This document shows, one piece after another, positions 8,798-17,008 of a stretch of 64,000 nt of DNA. How positions within the stretch are numbered: the first letter of the stretch is position 1; each line of letters starts with the position of its first letter. The DNA is from an uncultured Bacteroides sp. GTDB lineage: Bacteria > Bacteroidota > Bacteroidia > Bacteroidales > Bacteroidaceae. The position numbers and the translations under genes are program-made. The notes beneath the pieces were generated by a model. That model had not been told where the DNA came from. It saw only the letters and a program-made list of their open reading frames with translations, and did not search any database. The stretch lies in NCBI GenBank assembly GCA_900552075.1, contig URYL01000010.1, positions 1 to 64,000 of the forward strand, given 5' to 3'.

Positions 8798-8889
8798 TTT
8801 TCTGTTCCACAGTGCGGGATTTGTATCCCACACTGTGGGATATATATTTCACACTGTGGTTTTTGTATCCCACACTGTGGTACAGAGAA
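8798..8889. repeat. 92-bp four-box palindromic element, copy 1
   Basis: Four near-identical 9-bp boxes, CACAGTGCG (8808-8816) and CACACTGTG (8829-8837, 8850-8858, 8871-8879), have centres exactly 21 bp apart. Outer arms TTTTCTGT (8798-8805) and ACAGAGAA (8882-8889) are inverted with one mismatch and equidistant from the centre. The linkers contain ATTTGTAT, ATATATAT and TTTTTGTAT in this order, as in the other two copies. The element lies in the 423-base divergent gap between tRNA-Glu and the ACT gene. That gap otherwise holds one promoter on each side. Confidence 0.9.
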
Positions 8890-8905
8890 ATCTTTATAGA
8901 TTTTG

Positions 8906-8937
8906 TTTGTTTAGTATAAGGACTTTTCCTAACTTTC
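8906..8937 (+). promoter_or_regulatory. Promoter of the ACT-recO unit
   Basis: TTTG (8906-8909), 20 bases, TAACTTTC (8930-8937), one mismatch from TAnnTTTG. It starts 16 bases after repeat copy 1. Confidence 0.55.
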
Positions 8938-8975
8938 GCCCCTAAAAAAGATATTATATTAAGGTAGATTGAGAA

Positions 8976-9497
8976 ATGAAAGGCTATAAATTGAAGTCTG
9001 TAGGCGTTTTCGATGGAAAGGTTTGTATGGCGTCGTTGGACGGAAAGAGTGGGGAATTCGTTCCATGTGAGGAACTGGAATCCTGTAAGGAGTTGGTTTA
9101 TATGCGTCTGCGTACATTGGAGGCGGTGGCTTCCTTTCGTTTTTTGGAGCGCGCGATAGGGGTATTGACCCGGCATGAGATACCTGTTTTTGCCATGGCT
9201 TCTTCTGCCGGTAGTTTTTCCGTGGTGACGGGAGGTGTGCATGACAGTTTGGAAAAGGTATTCAAGGAGCTTGCTTCGTTTGCCGAAGTGGTAGTGGAGC
9301 ACAATGTCGAGGTAATTTGTGTGCAGGAAGATACAGATACATACGGCAAGAAAGCAGAACAGAACTTGGTGTCGTTGCTGAAAGATATTCCGGTATTGAT
9401 GGTTTCTTCAGAGGAAGGAGCCGGACGTGTGACCTTGACGGTGCGTCGGGAAGATTGTGAGAAGGTGATTCGTCTGTTTCAGGAAGTGTGTGAATGA
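8976..9497 (+). CDS. ACT-domain protein resembling the aspartokinase regulatory region
   Basis: The 173-residue protein has no kinase domain, yet its body resembles the paired ACT domains at the C-terminus of aspartokinases: FLERAIGVLTRHEIPV near 56, LEKVFKELASFAEVVVEHNV near 93, an internal spacer, then PVLMVSS...VTLTVRREDCEKVI to the end. ACT pairs bind amino acids in known enzymes. Ligand and partner are unknown here. It may be a free-standing sensor or a remnant of a duplicated lysC. ATG at 8976 follows a promoter. It is 28 bases ahead of recO and probably co-transcribed with it. Assignment is by eye from motif resemblance. Confidence 0.65.
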   Translation: MKGYKLKSVGVFDGKVCMASLDGKSGEFVPCEELESCKELVYMRLRTLEAVASFRFLERAIGVLTRHEIPVFAMASSAGSFSVVTGGVHDSLEKVFKELASFAEVVVEHNVEVICVQEDTDTYGKKAEQNLVSLLKDIPVLMVSSEEGAGRVTLTVRREDCEKVIRLFQEVCE

Positions 9498-9525
9498 CGA
9501 TGCACCATGCTAATTCTGAAAAAAT

Positions 9526-10251
9526 ATGCTGCAAAGATTGGAAGGGGTAGTGCTGCACGTAGTGAAATACAGTGACAAGTCGAACATCGTACATATCTAT
9601 ACACGTGAGAACGGGAGCATGTCGTTCCTGATACCGGCGGCACGTTCGCGCAAATCGCTGGTGAACGGGGTGTTGTTTCGTCCGCTTTCGTTGGTGGAAG
9701 TGGAGGCCGACGTGCGTTCACGCACGGCTCTCCCCTCGGTGAAGGAAGCTCGGCTGGCTTATCCGCTGGAGTCTGTGCCCTATGATCCGTATAAGCTGGG
9801 CATTGCCATGTTTTTGGCAGAATTCTTGTCGCATGCGTTGCGCGAGGAGGGTAAGAACGAACCGCTTTTTGCCTATTTGTCGTCTTCCATCCGCTGGCTG
9901 GATGCCTGTCGGGCAGATTTTGCCAATTTCCATTTGGTGTTTTTGATTCGTCTGTCTCGCTTTTTAGGGTTCTATCCCAATCTGGAAGATTACCGGGAAG
10001 GCGACTGGTTCGATATGCTGAATGCGTGTTTTGTACCGGAAAAGCCTCTGCATGGCATGTCGCTTTCGCCGGAGGAGGCTTCACATATTCGTCAACTGGC
10101 CCGTATGAACTATGAGACCATGTTTCTTTTCGGTATGAACCGCTTGGAACGTCAACGCTGCCTGTCGGTCATGATGGAATATTACCGGCTGCATCTGCCG
10201 GATTTCCCAGAATTGAAATCACTCGATGTACTGAAGGAATTGTTCGGCTGA
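9526..10251 (+). CDS. recO: DNA repair protein RecO
   Basis: Recombination mediator of the RecFOR pathway: binds single-stranded DNA and RecR and helps load RecA at gaps. The 241-residue protein opens with the OB-fold (MLQRLEGVVLHVVKYSDKSN, then SFLIPAARS) and continues with a helical domain that includes FLAEFLSHALREE and FLIRLSRFLGFYPN. As commonly in Bacteroidetes, no four-cysteine zinc site is visible. Second gene of a short unit with the ACT protein. Confidence 0.92.
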   Translation: MLQRLEGVVLHVVKYSDKSNIVHIYTRENGSMSFLIPAARSRKSLVNGVLFRPLSLVEVEADVRSRTALPSVKEARLAYPLESVPYDPYKLGIAMFLAEFLSHALREEGKNEPLFAYLSSSIRWLDACRADFANFHLVFLIRLSRFLGFYPNLEDYREGDWFDMLNACFVPEKPLHGMSLSPEEASHIRQLARMNYETMFLFGMNRLERQRCLSVMMEYYRLHLPDFPELKSLDVLKELFG

Positions 10252-10273
10252 GGCTGCACAAAAGAGCATAAAA

Positions 10274-10312
10274 AACGGGATGCATTCTCTTTACTTGAAA
10301 ATACATCCCGTT
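10274..10312. terminator. Bidirectional terminator between recO and yqeY
   Basis: AACGGGATG (10274-10282) and CATCCCGTT (10304-10312) pair perfectly around a 21-base loop, with A-rich sequence on the left serving the minus strand. It closes both recO and the dcw cluster. Confidence 0.7.
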
Positions 10313-10333
10313 GAAATCTGTATGGGGAGAATT

Positions 10334-10783
10334 TTATCCCAGCAATTCTTTTACTTTGGCGGAAATGGCACGTCCTTCAGCCAGTCCGGCCAGTTCCTTG
10401 GAAGCTACGCCCATAACCTTTCCCATATCTTTTCCACTGGTAGCACCCACGCGGGCGATGATGTCTTTCAGCTTGGCTTCCAATTCTTCCGGAGAAAGCT
10501 GTTTCGGCAGATAAGTTTCGATGACACGAACCTGAGCCATTTCTTCTTCTGCCAAGTCGGCACGTCCTTGTCCTTCATATACGGCAGCTGAGTCTTTGCC
10601 TTGTTTTACCAGTTTCTGCATGATTTTCAAGGCTGCATCGTCTGTCAGTGTATCGTTGGCTCCCGGAGCGGTTTTTGCTTCCAGAAAACATTTCTTGATA
10701 TTGCGTAAGGTTTCCAGTCTAACCTTGTCTTTGGCCTTCATGGCCTCTTTGATATCGTTGCTAATCTGATCAAATAAATCCAT
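10334..10783 (-). CDS. yqeY: GatB/YqeY-family protein
   Basis: Cytosolic 149-residue protein of the YqeY family, related to the C-terminal tRNA-binding domain of the amidotransferase GatB. Exact function is unsettled. Family features are MDLFDQISNDIKEAMKAKDK at the start, ETYLPKQLS in the middle, and GKDMGKVMGVASKEL followed by GRAISAKVKELL at the end. It lies 40 bases downstream of ftsZ on the same strand and is probably the last gene of the division cluster, before the terminator at 10274-10312. Confidence 0.9.
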   Translation of the reverse strand: MDLFDQISNDIKEAMKAKDKVRLETLRNIKKCFLEAKTAPGANDTLTDDAALKIMQKLVKQGKDSAAVYEGQGRADLAEEEMAQVRVIETYLPKQLSPEELEAKLKDIIARVGATSGKDMGKVMGVASKELAGLAEGRAISAKVKELLG

Positions 10784-10823
10784 ATTCGTTATAATTGTTT
10801 TAAAATGTCATTCTATTTCTGGA

Positions 10824-12134
10824 TTAGAAGGTGATGGTCATGGATCCGGCCGTATTGGTGGTTTCTGGTTCTGGAGTGACCTTTTCTTCTGTGCTGGCTT
10901 TGGAACGGATGTTTTCCAGTTCCATTTTTGTACGCTTGTAAGTCGGAGTGGTTTCTACCATGCTGATGATGTCGTCATTGGCAAGGTCTTCCTGACTGAA
11001 GATATAGATATTCGGGCGTTTCTTCCGCATACTGCTTTTCAGGATGCTTTTTCCGTAGTAATCGCTGCGGCGTTCGTCCTTTTTCTGTTCCTCTTCTTCC
11101 AGGTCGTCCAGGCGTTTCTGTTCTTCCAGCGAACGTTGTTTGAGTACATTGTCCATGCCCGGTACGTCTTTGATGCCGAATCCCGTAGCCAGAATGGTGA
11201 ATTTCACCTGATTTTCCAGTGTCTCGTCGGTGTAAAGACCCCACTTGGTTTCAACGTCCTTTCCGAACTTGCTCATGAATTCGTGGATTTCATCCATTTC
11301 ACCCATCATCAGTTCACTGTTGGGGCTGTAAGTAATGACGAACAATACTTTCTTGGAGTTGAAAATATCATTGTTGTTCAGCAGCGGAGAGTGAAGCGCA
11401 TCGGTAATGGCCTGTGTCACTCTTCCTTCTCCTTCACCGTATCCGGTACTCATAATGGCCACTCCACCGTCTTTCAACACGGTCTTCACATCGTTGAAGT
11501 CCAGGTTGATGATACCTCGCAGGGTAATGATTTCTGCAATGCTCTTGGCGGCGATGGACAAGGTATCGTCGGCTTTTCCGAAAGCATTCATGACACTGAT
11601 ATCGGAATATACGTCACGCAGACGTTCGTTGTTGATGACCAGCAAGGCATCCACGTGTTTGCTCATTTCTTCCACACCGTCGAGTGCCTGGTCAATTTTC
11701 TTGTTGCCTTCGAACAAGAACGGAATGGTTACGATACCTACGGTCAGGATTCCCATATCTTTGGCCGTTTTGGCAATGATAGGAGCGGCACCAGTTCCGG
11801 TTCCACCTCCCATACCGGCTGTGATGAATGCCATGCGGCATCCGTCATTCAGCATATTCTTGATGTCTTCAATGCTTTCTTCGGCAGCTGCCCGTGCTTT
11901 GGCCGGACGGTTTCCAGCTCCCAGTCCTTCACTACCTAACTGGAGCTTACGCAGGACAGGAGATTCTTCCAAAGCCTGGTTATCCGTGTTGCAGACCACA
12001 AATGTCACATCATGGATACCTTCTTTGTACATGTGGTTGACGGCATTGCCACCACCGCCACCCACACCAATTACTTTTATTATATGTGGAGAGTCTTTCG
12101 GAAAATCGAAAGGTACCATTGTTTCGTCTGACAT
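10824..12134 (-). CDS. ftsZ: Cell division protein FtsZ
   Basis: Tubulin-like GTPase that forms the division ring. The 436-residue protein has the nucleotide-binding start IKVIGVGGGGGNAVNHM, the tubulin signature GGGTGTGAAP near 108, and NLDFNDV near the T7 loop. A long charged linker after about residue 330 leads to a divergent tail ending AGSMTITF in place of the classical FtsA-binding peptide. It follows ftsA by 24 bases. The variable linker with KKDERRSDYYGKSI is typical of the order. Confidence 0.97.
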   Translation of the reverse strand: MSDETMVPFDFPKDSPHIIKVIGVGGGGGNAVNHMYKEGIHDVTFVVCNTDNQALEESPVLRKLQLGSEGLGAGNRPAKARAAAEESIEDIKNMLNDGCRMAFITAGMGGGTGTGAAPIIAKTAKDMGILTVGIVTIPFLFEGNKKIDQALDGVEEMSKHVDALLVINNERLRDVYSDISVMNAFGKADDTLSIAAKSIAEIITLRGIINLDFNDVKTVLKDGGVAIMSTGYGEGEGRVTQAITDALHSPLLNNNDIFNSKKVLFVITYSPNSELMMGEMDEIHEFMSKFGKDVETKWGLYTDETLENQVKFTILATGFGIKDVPGMDNVLKQRSLEEQKRLDDLEEEEQKKDERRSDYYGKSILKSSMRKKRPNIYIFSQEDLANDDIISMVETTPTYKRTKMELENIRSKASTEEKVTPEPETTNTAGSMTITF

Positions 12135-12158
12135 AATTCTATCTATTTATGTGAGTAA

Positions 12159-13736
12159 TCAGTTATCTTTTAAAATCTCATCAGAAAGGTTGGTCACTTT
12201 CTTAGCGAAAATGTCGAACCAGCTGTTTTCCTTCTTTTCTTTGTTGATTTTGGCTTCCAGTTCGTTCAACTCTTCTTCTTTCTCGGCCAGATGCATACGC
12301 CGTGCATTTTCCACTTCTTTCAAGGCTGCCTTGTATTTTTTCTTGTTCAATTGCAGTCGGGCTTCTTCTACGTAGGCAGTATATTCTTCCAGGCGTTTCC
12401 GGTTGCGTTCCTCTTCCTGACGTTTCTTTTCTTCGTTGATTTTTCGGATACGTTCGGCTTCTTCTTCGGCTTTTCGCTTTTCTTCTTCTGCCTTGATACG
12501 TTCTTCTTCTTTCCGTTTGGCTTCTGCCTCTTTTTCTTTTAAGTCATCAATGAAGTCAAGTTGATGGCCTTTCCGTGGATCTACTTTAAGGCAATTTTCC
12601 TTTCCTTCGACTAACAAACCAATCAGTGTGTTCTTGGTTCCGTCCTTAGGCAGCTGGATGGCGCCGTCCAAGGCAATGTTGCAGCCTTTTGCAATACGGA
12701 TTTTTTCAATTTTGGTAATCTGTTTGAAGGCCTCGTCAATGTTAGGCATGTTGGAGGCACCTCCTGTCAGAACCAGTCCTGCGAGTAGCTTATCACCGTA
12801 ATCGGAAACCATAATTTGGTTCCATACGTTGGAAATGATTTCATTGACACGGGCCTCTACGATGTATTCCAGTTTGTGAGCAGGAATTGTGCATTTGCCT
12901 TCAATGGTATATTCTTGTTCATTGGCTTGTTCTTCCTCTTCTGCGGGAGGAGTAAGGGCACATCCATAACGAAGCTTCAGTTGTTCGGCATCCTCTTCTT
13001 CAATTTGTAGGCTGCAGATGTCTTTTGTGATGTTGTTGCTGCCCAATGGAATCACGGCCAGATGGCGCAGGATATTGTTTTTATATACAGATACGGTAGT
13101 AGTGTCTGCTCCTAAATCTATAAGCGCGCAGCCTGAGCGTCTTTCACTGTCGGTCAGTACGACGTTAGCGGTAGCTACTGGTGACAGGAAATAGTCGGCT
13201 ATTTCATACTTCGTTTGTTTGAAGCATTGTGCGATTCTGGCTTTTAGTGTATGGTGTGCGATGATATTCAAATAACGTCCTTCAATACGGTCGGCTGAGA
13301 TACCGACCGGTTCAGTCAGAAGATTGTTACCCACTTTGTATTCCTGAGGCTCTACATCCAGAATTTCCTGGTCAACCAGCGAAATTTCGCGGTTGTTTTC
13401 CATGAGTGATTCAATTAGCGCCTGTGAGATTTTAGTATCCTCTCCCATTTGTTTGGTGACATGGTTGCGCATACTTCTGATGGACTGTCCACCAATTCCT
13501 ACATAGACTTTTTTGATAGAAGCCTGTAAGTCATTTTCTAGTGTCTGAATGACAGAGACCAGTATTTGTGTGGTTTTATCTAAATTGAAGATGGCTCCTT
13601 TTTTGATACAATCTGATGAAGGGGCATTGGCATAGGCAAGAATCTGGATACTTCCATCAGCATTCTTTTTACCGGCAATCCCTGTGATATTGGTCGAACC
13701 CAGTTCGATAGCTGCTATAAAATCTGTTACTGCCAT
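12159..13736 (-). CDS. ftsA: Cell division protein FtsA with a coiled-coil extension
   Basis: Actin-like ATPase that tethers FtsZ to the membrane. Residues 1-400 carry the actin fold: FIAAIELGSTNITGIAG at the start, ALIDLGADTTTVSVY near 198, and LTGGASNMPN near 325. From about 405 to 500 comes a strongly charged coiled coil (runs of KRKEEERIKAEEEKRKAEEE), then a C-terminal amphipathic tip (SWFDIFAKKVTNLSDEIL) that fits the membrane-targeting helix. The 525-residue length is about 100 more than the E. coli protein, and the insertion accounts for the difference. Three bases separate it from ftsQ. Confidence 0.95.
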   Translation of the reverse strand: MAVTDFIAAIELGSTNITGIAGKKNADGSIQILAYANAPSSDCIKKGAIFNLDKTTQILVSVIQTLENDLQASIKKVYVGIGGQSIRSMRNHVTKQMGEDTKISQALIESLMENNREISLVDQEILDVEPQEYKVGNNLLTEPVGISADRIEGRYLNIIAHHTLKARIAQCFKQTKYEIADYFLSPVATANVVLTDSERRSGCALIDLGADTTTVSVYKNNILRHLAVIPLGSNNITKDICSLQIEEEDAEQLKLRYGCALTPPAEEEEQANEQEYTIEGKCTIPAHKLEYIVEARVNEIISNVWNQIMVSDYGDKLLAGLVLTGGASNMPNIDEAFKQITKIEKIRIAKGCNIALDGAIQLPKDGTKNTLIGLLVEGKENCLKVDPRKGHQLDFIDDLKEKEAEAKRKEEERIKAEEEKRKAEEEAERIRKINEEKKRQEEERNRKRLEEYTAYVEEARLQLNKKKYKAALKEVENARRMHLAEKEEELNELEAKINKEKKENSWFDIFAKKVTNLSDEILKDN

Positions 13737-13739
13737 ATG

Positions 13740-14477
13740 TTAGTTCTCTTTTTTTGTTCCGATAATTTGGTTGTTAAACTCAATGCTGATCCGTTCGTAT
13801 TTGTTCCAGCCGATACGGTTTAGCACTTTGCTGTAAAACGTTTGCAATTTACTGAATTTTTCTTCAAAATCAGTGGCTTTTCCCAAAAAAAGAATATGTT
13901 CTCCTACTCGTGGGACAATTTCAAGTTCTTTTTTGGGGGTAACATTGATTTGTTCCACTTGGGCATTCCAAAAAGGACTGCGCTGGAGGTACAATCCCAG
14001 TTCATACAATTCGTTTTGGGCGAATTTTTGATCAATAAAACCAGTTGCGACTGCCACATGAATGGGCTTGCCGGCTGCATTCATGATTTTACCGGATTGG
14101 TCAATATAGTAATTGTCGCCATTGCTGCTCATCACTCGGAGTATCGGAATCCGTTGGTATACTTCGATTCCAACTTTGCCTCCGGAGGTAAGGTAACATT
14201 CAGCTTTGTTGATGAAGGGATGTTTGGACAATGCTTCCTCCAGTCGGCGGACATTGATGCTTCCTATGCGTTTCTTTTCTGGGTACAGATTTTTCTCCTT
14301 AAGTAGTTTTTTTACCTCTGCTTCAGTGATAAAGCCATAGTCAATGCTGTCTTTGACAACCAATTTCATACCCTTGCAGACCTGATTTTCAGGTTGCCGG
14401 TTGAATACAGTTACGGCTACCACCAGGTAGGCCGAAACTACTAACAGAATACAGAGTATGAAAATTCGTTTAATCAT
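13740..14477 (-). CDS. ftsQ: Cell division protein FtsQ
   Basis: Bitopic division protein connecting early and late divisome components. The 245-residue protein has one N-terminal membrane helix (IFILCILLVVSAYLVVAVTV) and a POTRA-like region from about 40 to 110, with ITEAEVKKLL and HPFINKAECYL. A FtsQ beta domain follows, with YYIDQSGKIM. The sequence is divergent, so position between murC and ftsA is part of the call. It overlaps the end of murC by 4 bases. Confidence 0.85.
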   Translation of the reverse strand: MIKRIFILCILLVVSAYLVVAVTVFNRQPENQVCKGMKLVVKDSIDYGFITEAEVKKLLKEKNLYPEKKRIGSINVRRLEEALSKHPFINKAECYLTSGGKVGIEVYQRIPILRVMSSNGDNYYIDQSGKIMNAAGKPIHVAVATGFIDQKFAQNELYELGLYLQRSPFWNAQVEQINVTPKKELEIVPRVGEHILFLGKATDFEEKFSKLQTFYSKVLNRIGWNKYERISIEFNNQIIGTKKEN

Positions 14478-15850
14478 CTATCTTTCAGCAATTCATAAAT
14501 TTGTGGAACGAAATTATCTATATCACCTGCTCCGAGTGTGATAAGCACATCCAGTTTCTTGTGTTTCAGCACGTCGAGCAGTTCTTCTTTGGTACACATG
14601 CTCTTCTCAATGCCGGGGCGCAGGTTGTCATAAATGAGTTGACTGGTGACTCCCGGTATGGGCGCTTCACGGGCCGGATAGATATCCAGCAGGATGACTT
14701 CATCCAGCAGAGACAGGCTCCGGGCAAAATCCTGATAGAAGTCGCGGGTACGTGTGTACAGATGTGGCTGGAATACGGCAGTGATTTTTCGGTCTGGGTA
14801 CAGGCGGCGAATAGAAGTCACGCTTTGGCGGATTTCTTCCGGATGATGCGCGTAATCGCTCAGGAACACGATGTGCGAATTCTTTATCTTGAAATCAAAG
14901 CGCCGGTCTACTCCTCTGAATTGTGGCATGGCAGCTTTTATCTCTTCCGGGGTGGCACCTCCGATTTGTGCCAGTGCCATGGCTGCAATGCCATTCTCAA
15001 TGTTGACATACACAGGTACACCCAACTGGATATCCGCAATATTGCCCAATGGAGAGATATAGTCGAAATAGATTTCTCCTTCGTGGATACGGATATTCTC
15101 TGCATGGAAATCACCTTTGTCTACTGAATAGGTATAGACGGTAACTCCCGGTTTGACGTCCGGTTTCAGTTCCAGTCCCTCTTTCATAATCAGGTATCCG
15201 TCCGGGCGGATGAGGGAAGTGTATTTGCGGAAACTTTCCAAATAGGCTTCGTGGGTACCATAAATGTCCAAGTGGTCAGAGTCCGTAGCGGTAATTACTG
15301 TGGCGTACGGACTCAACCAGTGAAAAGAACGGTCAAACTCGTCTGCTTCAATTACCACGTATTCGCTTTTGTCCGATAACAACAGATTGGTTTGGTAGTT
15401 TTTGGAGATACCTCCCAGAAAGGCATTGCATCCCACATGCGAATGATCCAGCAGGAAGGCAGCCATGGTAGAGGTGGTGGTCTTGCCATGAGTACCTGCT
15501 ACACACAGACCTTTCTCAGTCTGGGTCAGCATGCCCAAGACTTGGGCACGCTTGTGGATTTCAAAATGATGTTCCTGGAAATAAACCAGTTCTTTATGGG
15601 TAGCCGGTATGGCGGGGGTAAATACCACCAAAGTGGTTTCCGGATGCAGAAACTCTTCCGGAATTAAGGCTACATTTTCTTCATAATGAATCAGGGCACC
15701 TTCTTCAATCAGCTTTTCAGTCAGTTCGCTCGGGGTGCGGTCGTAACCGCCTACTTTTTTCCCTTTTGAGAGGAAATAGCGAACCAAGGCACTCATTCCA
15801 ATGCCTCCGGCTCCAATGAAATAGACTGCTTTTATCGTATTAATGTTCAT
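14474..15850 (-). CDS. murC: UDP-N-acetylmuramate--L-alanine ligase
   Basis: Adds L-alanine to UDP-MurNAc, first step of stem peptide assembly. The 458-residue Mur ligase shows VYFIGAGGIGMSALVRYFLS at the N-terminus, the ATP loop GTHGKTTTSTMAAFLL near 120, EADEFDRSFHWL near 170, and DYAHHPEEI near 335. Overlaps murG by 11 bases and ftsQ by 4, so translation is likely coupled. Confidence 0.97.
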   Translation of the reverse strand: MNINTIKAVYFIGAGGIGMSALVRYFLSKGKKVGGYDRTPSELTEKLIEEGALIHYEENVALIPEEFLHPETTLVVFTPAIPATHKELVYFQEHHFEIHKRAQVLGMLTQTEKGLCVAGTHGKTTTSTMAAFLLDHSHVGCNAFLGGISKNYQTNLLLSDKSEYVVIEADEFDRSFHWLSPYATVITATDSDHLDIYGTHEAYLESFRKYTSLIRPDGYLIMKEGLELKPDVKPGVTVYTYSVDKGDFHAENIRIHEGEIYFDYISPLGNIADIQLGVPVYVNIENGIAAMALAQIGGATPEEIKAAMPQFRGVDRRFDFKIKNSHIVFLSDYAHHPEEIRQSVTSIRRLYPDRKITAVFQPHLYTRTRDFYQDFARSLSLLDEVILLDIYPAREAPIPGVTSQLIYDNLRPGIEKSMCTKEELLDVLKHKKLDVLITLGAGDIDNFVPQIYELLKDR

Positions 15851-16970
15851 GACTTTCTTGGTATTTTAAAGCCAGCTTGCAGACTTCTTTGGCAATGATG
15901 GTTGCAGAGTCTTTGATGGCCAGCTTTTTAATGTTCTTACTTAATTCTTCCAGTAAATCCGGTTTACGTACGGTGTCGATAGCTGTATCCAGCAGCTTTT
16001 GCGTGGCTTCACTGTCTTTGATATAAAGAGCTGCCTGCTTGTTTACGAGGGCCAGGGCATTCTTCGTTTGATGGTCTTCAGCTACATTGGGCGAAGGAAC
16101 CAGAATAACCGGTTTGCCTAACAGACAGAATTCGGAGATAGAACCTGCTCCGGCACGACTGATGACAAGGTCTGCTGCACTATAGGCAGCAGCCATATCT
16201 GAAATGAAGTCAGTAGTGTACAACATGGGCAGGTTGCCATAATTCTGGACAGCCTGTTTGGCTTCGTTGATGTAGATTTTACCTGTCTGCCAGATGAATT
16301 GTACACCGGATTCTTTTATCTTGTCAAATCCTTGCATCATGCAGTTGTTGATGGTACGTGCTCCCAGGCTACCTCCGATAATCAGGATGGTTTTCTTATT
16401 CGGATCCAGTCTGAAAGAACGGATGGCGTCTTCTCGGGAAATCTTTTCATTCAACAGACCTTGGCGGACAGGATTTCCGGTAAGGATGATTTTATTTTTG
16501 TCGAAGAAACGTTCCATGCCTTCGTAGGCCACACAAATCTTTTCTGCTTTCTGTGCCAACAGCTTGTTTGTCACACCGGCGTAAGAGTTTTGTTCCTGTA
16601 TCAGGGTTGGGATACCCATCATGCCGGCTACTTTCAGCGTAGGTCCACTGGCATAACCTCCCACCCCCACTGCAGCATGAGGTTTGAAGTTCTTGATGAT
16701 TTTTCGTGCCATCAATTGGCTTCTGAACAATTTGATGAGTACACTGATATTTTTCAGCAAATGTTTTCTGTCGAATCCAGCCACTGGGAGTCCGATAATC
16801 TTATATCCGGCAGCCGGTACCCGTTGCATCTCCATGCGTCCTTCAGCTCCGATGAACAAGATTTCAGCTTCCGGGTGCAGCTCTTTGATGGCGTTGGCGA
16901 TAGAGACGGCCGGGAAGATATGCCCTCCTGTTCCCCCTCCACTTACTATGATGCGTAAATTCTCTTTCAT
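15840..16970 (-). CDS. murG: UDP-GlcNAc:lipid I N-acetylglucosaminyltransferase
   Basis: GT28 enzyme converting lipid I to lipid II on the inner face of the cytoplasmic membrane. The 376-residue protein has the diagnostic GGGTGGHIFPA near the N-terminus, GVGGYASGP near 100, GGSLGARTIN near 197, and the donor-binding stretch SRAGAGSISEFCLLGKPVILVPSP near 265-290. Gap to ftsW is 38 bases; it overlaps murC. Confidence 0.97.
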   Translation of the reverse strand: MKENLRIIVSGGGTGGHIFPAVSIANAIKELHPEAEILFIGAEGRMEMQRVPAAGYKIIGLPVAGFDRKHLLKNISVLIKLFRSQLMARKIIKNFKPHAAVGVGGYASGPTLKVAGMMGIPTLIQEQNSYAGVTNKLLAQKAEKICVAYEGMERFFDKNKIILTGNPVRQGLLNEKISREDAIRSFRLDPNKKTILIIGGSLGARTINNCMMQGFDKIKESGVQFIWQTGKIYINEAKQAVQNYGNLPMLYTTDFISDMAAAYSAADLVISRAGAGSISEFCLLGKPVILVPSPNVAEDHQTKNALALVNKQAALYIKDSEATQKLLDTAIDTVRKPDLLEELSKNIKKLAIKDSATIIAKEVCKLALKYQESHEH

Positions 16971-17008
16971 ATCGTTGTGTTATTTCCTGCAAAGTTAAAA
17001 ATAAACTT

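Noticed and set aside
8798..8889. CRISPR array
   Set aside because: The boxes are only 9 bp with 12-bp linkers that are conserved between copies. CRISPR repeats are longer and have unique spacers, and there are no cas genes.
8412..9302. Long minus-strand open frame crossing tRNA-Glu and the ACT gene
   Set aside because: It runs through a tRNA gene, repeat copy 1 and the antisense of the ACT gene. Its odd repeated motif (HSVGYK, HSVKYI) is only the translated CACACTGTG repeat.
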